DNA from: an uncultured Mycoplasma sp.
Lineage (GTDB): Bacteria; Bacillota_I; Bacilli_A; Mycoplasmatales; Metamycoplasmataceae
Length of the DNA stretch: 5,636 bases
Assembly (NCBI GenBank): GCA_947041065.1
Contig: CAMRCV010000039.1
Coordinates: 1-5,636, forward strand
Direction of reading: 5' to 3'
Shown: piece after piece, positions 1-4,665 of the stretch
Numbering within the stretch: the first letter of the stretch is position 1
How the letters are laid out: each line of letters begins with the position of its first letter
Program-made: the position numbers and the translations under genes
The notes under the pieces: generated by a model
Seen by the model: the letters and a program-made list of their open reading frames with translations, nothing else
The model's database searches: none
Told to the model about the DNA's origin: nothing

Positions 1-881
1 GGAAAATCTTCTTGAGCTATTTCATTAAAAAACTTATTAGAACCTCACATAGTATTATCTTGTTCACTTACATCTTTTCTTAAAGCTGTTTGCGCTTCCT
101 TGATTCTATTGATGTAAAAATCAATACGATATAACGTCAAAGGTTTTTTCTTGCTGTTTTTGCTTAAATTAAGAATTGACCTTGCTTTAATTTTTTGAAA
201 GATGGTATCAACCATTTTTTCTTCTGAACCCAAAGCTGATTCTTTTAAAGCAGGAATAGTTTTACTTTTTGATTGTGGTTTAGAAGCTGTTGTATTTGCA
301 TAACGTGTTTCATCAAAGGTAATTTCATCTCCTTCAGAAAAATCCTTTATTTCAATTGTTAATATAGAAATATCCAGCACTTTGTAGTTGTTCTTAATTA
401 TTATTTCAAAATCAAAAAATGCCCTAATGTAATCAACTCTTTTGGTTGAAGTGTTTAAGTTTAAATTAGATATTTTTGATTCTATTTTATTATATAAAGT
501 TGGTTTACTAACTGCGCCATTATATTCAAAAACTGGATACAAAATAACATCAACATTATTATCCAACATTGCTTCTTTAGTTTTTTGAATTCCAATTTGA
601 TAGTCTTTTTCTTTGATAGCTAAAAGATTAAGTCCTTCACTTTTATATTTTTCTTCAATTCATTTATGAAAACTGTTTGTAACAATATTAAAACCTGTTT
701 TATGTACTTCAACATAATTTGGTTCATCAACTTCATCTTCATCAAATTTTAATGACCAGAAGTCTTCTTCTTTATCATCATCAATAATTGCTTTACCTTT
801 AAAATCATTTCAAACAAAATATGGTTGACATGTTAAATATTTTTGCAAATGCTTTCAAGTAATTTTAACTTCATTACTCAT
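1..881 (-). CDS. Probable DUF2779 / Cas4-like nuclease-family protein, C-terminus beyond the window
   Basis: Start at ATG 881-879; 293 codons are visible and the reading frame is still open at position 1. In-frame TGA codons must be read as Trp (residues 9, 24, 74 and 279). The N-terminus carries a Y-L-T-C motif followed by P-Y-F-V-W (residues 15-24, Cys18), which resembles the first iron-sulfur cysteine of Cas4/RecB-like nucleases and of DUF2779 proteins (C-P-x-x-x-W). An acidic stretch follows (about 34-52, many Asp/Glu). A beta-rich stretch near residues 146-180 (FDFEIII, then LTIEIKDF) could be the D...E-x-K nuclease core. No signal peptide or membrane segment is seen, so it is probably cytoplasmic. 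It overlaps the upstream nuclease gene by 8 bases; the nearest purine-rich site (AAGGA) lies about 16 bases before the ATG, so translational coupling is likely. The family assignment rests on motif resemblance and gene neighbourhood; the C-terminal domain is out of view. Confidence 0.6.
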
Positions 882-1707
882 AATCTAATTTCAACTTTCC
901 TTCTAAAGATCATATGTCCAGCAACTCTTTATATTCTGTTGCATTTTTACACTTTAGATATTTAATTAAATCAGCATCTTTGAACTCATCATATTGTGGC
1001 GATGTACCAGAAGTGGTATATTTCTTATATCAATCCTTAATAGTGTTAATATCATCCATAATTTGTGCTTTATTAATTTTATATTTATAATTTTTAATTT
1101 TTCTTTGACTAATTGGAAAATCTTTTGCATTTTGATAATCATCTTCTTGTAAAAAAGTTGCCACAATTCAAAAATCTTCAACACCCATTAAATAAGAGTA
1201 AAGTTGCGCTTGTTTTAAATAAGCAATAGGAACTCCGTATTTATTTCAATTGTCATAATTTTTTTCACCAGTAGTTTTAATTTCAATAATTATTTTTTTA
1301 TCTTCAATAAATCCATCAGGAAGACCACCAATAACACCATCTTTATCAGCGAAATAATCAAAGTTATATTCTGCAGGGTCAAAGGTTTGTACTTTAAGTT
1401 TTAATTTTTGTTCAATAGCTTCCACAACCATTGGTTCAATATCAATTCCGGCATCAACATATTTACGATCTAAAATTGGTAACCCAATTCATGACATCCT
1501 TGCAAAGGCAGCAAATTGAGATTTAAAATCATCAGTTTCTAACACATCACCAACAGATGAACCACCTATTTTTTTAAAACCAAATTTATTTCATAACTTT
1601 TTATCTAAAAGTTTTTGGTGAAAACCTTGTTCTAAAACAACATTTTTGTTTATTTCATCTAATTTATAATCAACACCATTATAAAAATGTCTTTTGCTTA
1701 ATTTCAT
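874..1707 (-). CDS. YqaJ/RecB-like PD-(D/E)XK nuclease, MAGa7180-type
   Basis: A complete 277-residue protein once six TGA codons (residues 39, 73, 154, 180, 226, 266) are read as Trp. It shows a full PD-(D/E)XK nuclease core: an N-terminal IGGSSVGD motif (47-54), acidic residues E91 and E96, then GGLPDGF with Asp131, then IIIEIK with Glu142 and Lys144, and finally a Q-x-x-x-Y motif (Gln168, Tyr172) on the following helix. This order is that of the YqaJ/lambda-exonuclease and RecB-type families, which cut DNA with metal ions. The C-terminal third (about 190-277) is Lys/Tyr/Asp-rich and unassigned. The start is the first ATG in the frame; no Shine-Dalgarno sequence precedes it, and a TATAAT box lies 7 bases upstream, so the message may be leaderless. 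The TAA stop overlaps the next gene's ATG. Mollicutes carry a putative nuclease family named MAGa7180 that fits this description; the exact family is from memory. The cellular substrate is unknown. Confidence 0.75.
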
Positions 1708-1746
1708 ATTATTAATTATACTATTTAAAGGTAAAAAGGAATTATA
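1708..1746 (-). promoter_or_regulatory. Promoter region of the nuclease operon, possibly leaderless
   Basis: Read on the minus strand, a perfect TATAAT (plus-strand ATTATA at 1715-1720) ends 7 bases before the ATG at 1707. Transcription from it would begin at or within a base or two of the start codon. A second TATAAT (plus-strand 1741-1746) lies upstream and would give a leader of roughly 28 bases, still without a Shine-Dalgarno site. Neither box has a convincing -35 hexamer. Which one is used cannot be told from sequence. Confidence 0.5.
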
Positions 1747-1772
1747 TATTGTTCTGGATTGATGAAAAACAC

Positions 1773-1798
1773 CTTTTTTTATATATATAGAAAAAAAG
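1773..1798. repeat. A-tract inverted repeat between divergent promoters
   Basis: C followed by seven T (1773-1780) and seven A followed by G (1791-1798) form a perfect 8-bp inverted repeat around a 10-base, mostly alternating AT centre. It sits between the leftward nuclease promoter and the rightward tRNA promoter, where no known transcript needs terminating. It could be a curved or easily melted element (UP-element-like) for the tRNA promoter, or a chance product of the AT-rich composition. Confidence 0.5.
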
Positions 1799-1833
1799 TT
1801 AAATAAATATAAGAGAAGAATTATTGTTTAGTA

Positions 1834-1839
1834 TATAAT
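1834..1839 (+). promoter_or_regulatory. -10 box of the tRNA operon promoter
   Basis: A perfect TATAAT lies 22 bases before the first tRNA, giving a predicted 5' leader of about 15 bases. No good -35 hexamer is present at 16-18 bases upstream, where the sequence is purine-rich. It is the only consensus -10 box in the stretch before the cluster and points in the right direction. Confidence 0.6.
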
Positions 1840-1861
1840 TAATTATGCACAATAACAATGT

Positions 1862-1936
1862 GCCGATTTAGCTCAGTGGTAGAGCAGCTGGCTGTTAACC
1901 AGTTGGTCACAGGTTCAAATCCTGTAATCGGCGCCA
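1862..1936 (+). tRNA. tRNA-Asn (GTT)
   Basis: Acceptor GCCGATT (1862-1868) pairs perfectly with AATCGGC (1926-1932), followed by discriminator G and encoded CCA. The anticodon loop CTGTTAA is closed by a GCTGG/CCAGT stem (one G-T pair) and holds GTT, which reads AAC and AAU. The T loop GGTTCAAATC is standard. First gene of the cluster; 5 bases separate it from tRNA-Glu. Confidence 0.96.
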
Positions 1937-1941
1937 GTTTT

Positions 1942-2017
1942 GGCCTATTGGTGAAGCGGTTAACACACATGGTTTTCATCCATGGATTCACGGGTTCGAG
2001 CCCCGTATAGGTCACCA
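1942..2017 (+). tRNA. tRNA-Glu (TTC)
   Basis: Acceptor GGCCTAT (1942-1948) pairs with ATAGGTC (2007-2013), with one G-T wobble at the second pair; discriminator A and CCA are encoded. The anticodon stem CATGG/CCATG closes the loop TTTTCAT, anticodon TTC, reading GAA and GAG. The T arm has the GGTTCGAGCC consensus. It lies 4 bases before tRNA-Val. Confidence 0.96.
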
Positions 2018-2021
2018 AAAC

Positions 2022-2097
2022 GGAAGATTAGCTCAGTTGGGAGAGCACCGCCCTTACAAGGCGGGGGTCATGGGTTCGAGCCCCCTATCTTCTACCA
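2022..2097 (+). tRNA. tRNA-Val (TAC)
   Basis: Acceptor GGAAGAT (2022-2028) pairs with ATCTTCT (2087-2093); the first pair is a G-T wobble, which is uncommon at position 1:72. Discriminator A and CCA are encoded. The anticodon stem CCGCC/GGCGG is strong and closes the loop CTTACAA, anticodon TAC. With an unmodified U34 it could read the whole GUN box, as is usual in mollicutes with few tRNAs. Confidence 0.95.
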
Positions 2098-2101
2098 TTA
2101 T

Positions 2102-2177
<76 letters not shown>

Positions 2178-2183
2178 TTTAAT

Positions 2184-2259
2184 GCGCCCTTAGCTCAGTT
2201 GGTAGAGCAAATGGCTTTTAACCATTGGGTCAGAGGTTCAAGTCCTCTAGGGCGTACCA
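2184..2259 (+). tRNA. tRNA-Lys (TTT)
   Basis: Acceptor GCGCCCT (2184-2190) pairs with AGGGCGT (2249-2255); again the 1:72 pair is G-T. Discriminator A and CCA are encoded. The anticodon stem AATGG/CCATT closes CTTTTAA, anticodon TTT, reading AAA and AAG, by far the favoured Lys codon family in such AT-rich genes. A longer 46-base spacer follows before tRNA-Leu. Confidence 0.95.
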
Positions 2260-2290
2260 ATATGTCAACAAAGACTCCTATTATTATATT

Positions 2291-2296
2291 TATAAT
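2291..2296 (+). promoter_or_regulatory. Possible separate -10 box for tRNA-Leu
   Basis: The spacer between tRNA-Lys and tRNA-Leu is ten times longer than the other spacers and contains a perfect TATAAT ending 9 bases before tRNA-Leu. A start near 2303 would leave a leader of only a few bases. No -35 hexamer is evident. It may equally be an AT-rich processing spacer. Confidence 0.3.
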
Positions 2297-2305
2297 GTAA
2301 TATAT

Positions 2306-2390
2306 GCGCGAGTGGTGGAATTGGCAGACACGCTAGATTTAGGCTCTAGTGCCTCACGGTGTGAGGGTTCGAGTCCCTCTTCGCGCACCA
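2306..2390 (+). tRNA. tRNA-Leu (TAG)
   Basis: An 85-base tRNA with a long variable arm (type II), as expected for Leu. Acceptor GCGCGAG (2306-2312) pairs with TTCGCGC (2380-2386), with a G-T wobble at the seventh pair; discriminator A and CCA are encoded. The anticodon stem CTAGA/TCTAG closes TTTAGGC, anticodon TAG, which reads CUN codons. Last gene of the cluster, followed by a terminator-like hairpin. Confidence 0.95.
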
Positions 2391-2424
2391 ATTCATTTTA
2401 TATGACCAATATAAATATTAAAAT

Positions 2425-2446
2425 AAAGGGCTGATAAAGCTTTTTT
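2425..2446 (+). terminator. Terminator of the tRNA operon
   Basis: A hairpin with stem 2425-2432 / 2438-2445 (GCT/AGC core, two G-T pairs, three A-T pairs) and a 5-base loop is followed by a T-run that begins inside the stem (2441-2446). It lies about 35 bases after tRNA-Leu in the plus direction. The stem is modest, but the position and T-run fit a rho-independent terminator. Confidence 0.6.
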
Positions 2447-2492
2447 ATTTGCCAATTTTTGATCATCACACTATGATTGAGAATAAAACAAA

Positions 2493-2516
2493 AGAGGAAC
2501 TATCAGGAGTTCCTTT
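2493..2516. terminator. Hairpin in the convergent region, possible second terminator
   Basis: AGGAACT (2495-2501) and AGTTCCT (2508-2514) form a perfect stem, extended to 9 bp by a G-T and an A-T pair, around a 6-base loop. On the minus strand it is followed by a T-rich tail (CTTTTGTTTTA), so it could back up the ldh terminator. On the plus strand the tail is weaker. Confidence 0.5.
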
Positions 2517-2530
2517 AATTATTTAAATAT

Positions 2531-2557
2531 AAAAAAGTCCCTAATAGGGATTTTTTT
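2531..2557 (-). terminator. Bidirectional terminator after ldh
   Basis: A 12-bp stem: six A, then GTCCCT (2531-2542), pairs with AGGGA and seven T (2546-2557), with one G-T pair and a 3-base loop. It is flanked by A-runs and T-runs on both sides, so it can work in either direction. It starts 18 bases after the ldh stop codon on the minus strand and also faces the tRNA transcript. Confidence 0.85.
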
Positions 2558-2574
2558 ATTTTATTATTTAATAA

Positions 2575-3522
2575 TTACTTAATTGCTTCGTTAGCTTTTA
2601 CAATAACTTCTGCTAATAATTTACATGATTTATCAAATTGTGTTTGCTCAACTGGTGAAAGTGCTACTTCAACAATTGTTTCTACACCGTTTGATCCAAC
2701 AACTGCAGGAACTCCTGTGTAAATACCTTTATTTTTGTATTCTCCTTGTAGGAAAGCTCCAACTGTTAATACTCTTTTTGAATCGATTAAAATGTTTTCA
2801 CAAATGTTTGCTAATGCAGAACCAATTCCGTAGAATGTAGCTCCTTTTCTATCAATAATTTCATAAGCTTTTTTGTAAACTGTTTCATGGAATTTTGCAT
2901 AGTTAGCAGGATTAATTTTTCCTTCTTTTTCAAATTGTGATAATGGTTTACCATTAACTGATGCTGAAGAAAATACTGACACTGATGAATCTCCGTGCTC
3001 TCCAAGAACGTAAGCTTGGATTGATTGTGGAGCAATTTTTAATTCTTGAGATAAGATTCTTACAAATCTTGCTGAATCTAATGATGTTCCTGAACCAACA
3101 ACTTTGTTCTTTTCAAAACCTGTTACTGTTTGGTAAACAGATGTTAGAACGTCAACTGGATTTGAAGCAATAACTGTAATTCCGTTAAATCCTGATTTTT
3201 TAATTTCTGTAGCAATAGTTTTCATAATCTTTGCATTACCTTCAACCATATCAATACGAGTTTCTCCAGGTAATTGTGGTCTACCAGCTGTAATAACAAC
3301 AATGTCTGCATCTTTACAGTCACTGTATTTAGCATGGAAAATGTTAAATGGTTGTGCTGAAGTTGCGATTGCATCTTCCATATCCAAAACATTTCCTTGT
3401 GCAACTTTATCATTTACATCAATGATTCCGTATTCTTGAGCGATTCCTCTATTTATTGCTGAATAAAGAAATGAATTTCCTACAGCTCCTGATCCTACTA
3501 AAATAATTTTTTTAACTTTCAT
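2575..3522 (-). CDS. ldh: L-lactate dehydrogenase
   Basis: A 315-residue cytoplasmic enzyme of normal length that interconverts pyruvate plus NADH and L-lactate plus NAD+, closing the glycolytic redox balance in a fermenting mollicute. Domains and residues seen: Rossmann motif VGSGAVG (9-15); Asp35, which selects NAD over NADP; the mobile-loop motif AGRPQLPGETR (79-89), with Gln83 as the lactate-specific residue (Arg in malate dehydrogenases) and Arg89 for catalysis; S-N-P-V-D (120-124); GTSLDSARF (145-153), with Asp149 and substrate-binding Arg152; and GEHGDSS (174-180), with proton-relay His176. The spacing of Asp149, Arg152 and His176 matches the canonical 168, 171 and 195. At the canonical fructose-bisphosphate sites 173 and 188 there are Val154 and Gln169 rather than Arg and His, so allosteric activation is probably absent. 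It contains no Trp. It has its own promoter and ribosome binding site and appears monocistronic, lying between terminators on both sides. Confidence 0.97.
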   Translation of the reverse strand: MKVKKIILVGSGAVGNSFLYSAINRGIAQEYGIIDVNDKVAQGNVLDMEDAIATSAQPFNIFHAKYSDCKDADIVVITAGRPQLPGETRIDMVEGNAKIMKTIATEIKKSGFNGITVIASNPVDVLTSVYQTVTGFEKNKVVGSGTSLDSARFVRILSQELKIAPQSIQAYVLGEHGDSSVSVFSSASVNGKPLSQFEKEGKINPANYAKFHETVYKKAYEIIDRKGATFYGIGSALANICENILIDSKRVLTVGAFLQGEYKNKGIYTGVPAVVGSNGVETIVEVALSPVEQTQFDKSCKLLAEVIVKANEAIK

Positions 3523-3531
3523 ATATATATA

Positions 3532-3567
3532 TCCTTTTCTAATTAATAATTTATTAGATTAATTATA
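3532..3567 (-). promoter_or_regulatory. ldh ribosome binding site and -10 box
   Basis: On the minus strand AGAAAAGGA (plus-strand 3532-3540) lies 9 bases before the ldh ATG across an alternating TA spacer, a good Shine-Dalgarno site. Further upstream a perfect TATAAT (plus-strand ATTATA at 3562-3567) predicts a leader of about 33 bases. No clear -35 hexamer is found 16-18 bases further out. Confidence 0.65.
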
Positions 3568-3590
3568 TAACTAATTAACTAATAATGATT

Positions 3591-3620
3591 AAAAAAAAAC
3601 ACCTTTGTTTAAGTGTTTTT
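3591..3620 (-). terminator. Terminator of the small membrane protein gene
   Basis: AAAAACAC (3595-3602) and GTGTTTTT (3613-3620) form an 8-bp stem that can extend by two inner pairs past one bulged base. Read on the minus strand the stem is followed by an unbroken T-run (complement of 3591-3599). It lies about 26 bases after the stop of the 73-residue gene and separates it from the ldh promoter. Confidence 0.85.
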
Positions 3621-3645
3621 CCAATATTTTGTTTTAATTTTTGAA

Positions 3646-3867
3646 TTATTTTATATTAATAATACCGATAGCATTTAAAAGTAAGATAACTCCTGGTATA
3701 ACTGGTATAAAACAAGCTAATACACAAACTACTAACTCTAACCCTTTAGGTTTAATCATAAATAAATATAATAAAGCACCAATAAATCAAGTAAAAATAG
3801 TAAGTACTATTAATATTAATCTTGATCCATCAGCGCCTGATTTGTTTCCTTGTTTTTTGTTTGACAT
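3646..3867 (-). CDS. Small two-helix membrane protein, unknown function
   Basis: A 73-residue protein that I do not recognise, with one TGA read as Trp27. The first 16 residues are polar and Lys/Gly/Ser-rich (MSNKKQGNKSGADGSR). Two hydrophobic segments follow, about residues 17-37 (LILIVLTIFTWFIGALLYLF) and 44-70, separated by a short basic turn (KPKG, 39-42). The second segment contains Cys49, Cys52 and a P-V-I-P motif (55-58). This predicts a helical hairpin in the membrane. The start is well supported: AAGGAGAT precedes the ATG with 5 bases after the AAGGAG core, the strongest Shine-Dalgarno site in the window. A TATAAT box lies further upstream and a good terminator follows, so it looks like a real single-gene unit. 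The opposite-strand open frame here is a shadow without a ribosome binding site. Confidence 0.8.
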
Positions 3868-3870
3868 TAT

Positions 3871-3915
3871 ATCTCCTTAATATAGATTAAAAAATATTAA
3901 CCAATATTAATTATA
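3871..3915 (-). promoter_or_regulatory. Shine-Dalgarno site and -10 box of the small membrane protein gene
   Basis: Minus-strand AAGGAGAT (plus-strand 3871-3878) is a near-perfect match to the anti-Shine-Dalgarno end of 16S rRNA and decides the ATG at 3867. A perfect TATAAT (plus-strand ATTATA at 3910-3915) predicts a start near 3903 and a leader of about 35 bases. A -35 hexamer is not obvious. Confidence 0.65.
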
Positions 3916-3996
3916 CAATTATTTTAAATAATTTAAGTTTAGATAATAAGGGTTAATTTAGATTTATTTAATAGATAAAATATACATATTTAAATT

Positions 3997-4024
3997 TTGA
4001 ATAAATAATATAAAATAGTATAAT
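3997..4024 (+). promoter_or_regulatory. Promoter of the lipoprotein gene
   Basis: TTGAAT (3997-4002) and TATAAT (4019-4024) are separated by 16 bases, the best -35/-10 pair in the window. The predicted start near 4031 gives a leader of about 35 bases. AAAGGAAG (4053-4060) then lies 5 bases before the ATG as a good ribosome binding site. Confidence 0.75.
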
Positions 4025-4065
4025 TAAATGTAAAATATATAAATTAAAAAATAAAGGAAGATTGT

Positions 4066-4464
4066 ATGAATATTAAAAACATGTTTCTATCAATTTCAAT
4101 AGCCAGTTTGTCTATTGCTCCTTTATTTGCAATAGCTTCATGTTCCACAACTCCTTTTGTGATAATTATTCCAAAAATTTTAGATGCAAAAATAGAACAA
4201 ATAAAAACCGAAATAGCAGCCGAAACTTTAACACAATGAATTAATACTAGACAAAATTGAACTAAAGAATGACTTGTAGTAAATAATCCTGAAACTGGAT
4301 ATATTAGTGGTGGTAATGTTGCTAGTGAAAATATTAAGAATATAAAAGTTTCTGTGAATGCAGAAGGTAATCTTAATTTTTTTCTAGAAGTAGATAAAAA
4401 TTCATTGAATAGATTTTTAAATGATAAAACCGAAATAAATCTTGTGATTTCGATTATTGCATAA
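4066..4464 (+). CDS. Prolipoprotein of unknown function
   Basis: A 132-residue protein that needs three TGA codons read as Trp (58, 65, 69). The N-terminus has a short basic region, a hydrophobic core (about 6-24) and a lipobox ending I-A-S-C, with Cys26 as the predicted lipidated residue. The mature protein of about 107 residues would be anchored on the outer face of the membrane. The mature part starts with a hydrophobic stretch (FVIIIPKIL, 31-39). A helical region rich in charged residues and Trp follows (40-70), and then a beta-like region (about 91-130) with alternating hydrophobic residues. I recognise no catalytic motif or named domain. The start is set by a strong AAAGGAAG site 5 bases upstream and a clear promoter. 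It points the same way as potA, 201 bases ahead, but that gap makes co-transcription uncertain. Confidence 0.85.
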
Positions 4465-4471
4465 AAAACAG

Positions 4472-4512
4472 TTTTACATAATAGATATATGCATTTATAT
4501 GTATGTGTAAAA
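4472..4512. repeat. Imperfect hairpin after the lipoprotein gene
   Basis: TTTTACA (4472-4478) and TGTAAAA (4506-4512) are exact complements, and the AT-rich centre can pair further (ATATA/TATAT). It starts 7 bases after the lipoprotein stop. There is no T-run behind it, so it is at best a weak terminator or an mRNA-stabilising 3' end. Confidence 0.35.
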
Positions 4513-4532
4513 ATACGATTAGGTAATATTTA

Positions 4533-4609
4533 TTAATAATATTATTAAAAATAAAAAAGATAAATATTTTAAAAAAAATTCATATATTTCAAAATTAAAA
4601 GAAATATAT
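4533..4609. repeat. Two inverted repeats upstream of potA
   Basis: A 16-bp perfect palindrome (TTAATAATATTATTAA, 4533-4548) and a 9-bp inverted repeat (ATATATTTC at 4582-4590, GAAATATAT at 4601-4609) with a 10-base spacer lie in the A/T-rich region before potA. The rest of 4465-4665 shows no open reading frame or RNA gene. The repeats could be operators or parts of a leader structure, but very low GC content produces such palindromes by chance. Confidence 0.4.
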
Positions 4610-4665
4610 TTTAAAAATTAAAAAGAGAAGAGCAAACAAATAGTATAGAAAGTAGGTAAAGCACT

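Noticed and set aside
966..1184. A 72-codon minus-strand frame inside the nuclease gene
   Set aside because: It is out of frame with the nuclease, which reads continuously from 1707 to 874 with UGA as Trp and carries the catalytic motifs.
45..1431. Apparent broken genes or pseudogenes caused by in-frame TGA codons on the minus strand
   Set aside because: All interruptions are TGA, never TAA or TAG, and the interrupted pieces join in one frame; the same pattern is seen in potA and the lipoprotein, so it is the UGA=Trp code rather than decay.
2225..2434. A 69-codon open frame on the plus strand
   Set aside because: It runs through the 3' part of tRNA-Lys and all of tRNA-Leu; both fold as complete tRNAs, so the frame is accidental.
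2455..2485. A small ATCAT/ATGAT inverted repeat between the tRNA terminator and the next hairpin
   Set aside because: Only five base pairs with no T-run; too weak to call in sequence of this composition.
3641..3880. A 79-codon open frame on the plus strand
   Set aside because: It is antisense to the 73-residue membrane protein gene, has no ribosome binding site, and the minus-strand gene has a strong one plus a terminator.
4465..4665. A hidden small gene or regulatory RNA between the lipoprotein gene and potA
   Set aside because: No open frame with a ribosome binding site and no GC-containing stem characteristic of a riboswitch or small RNA could be seen; only A/T-rich inverted repeats.
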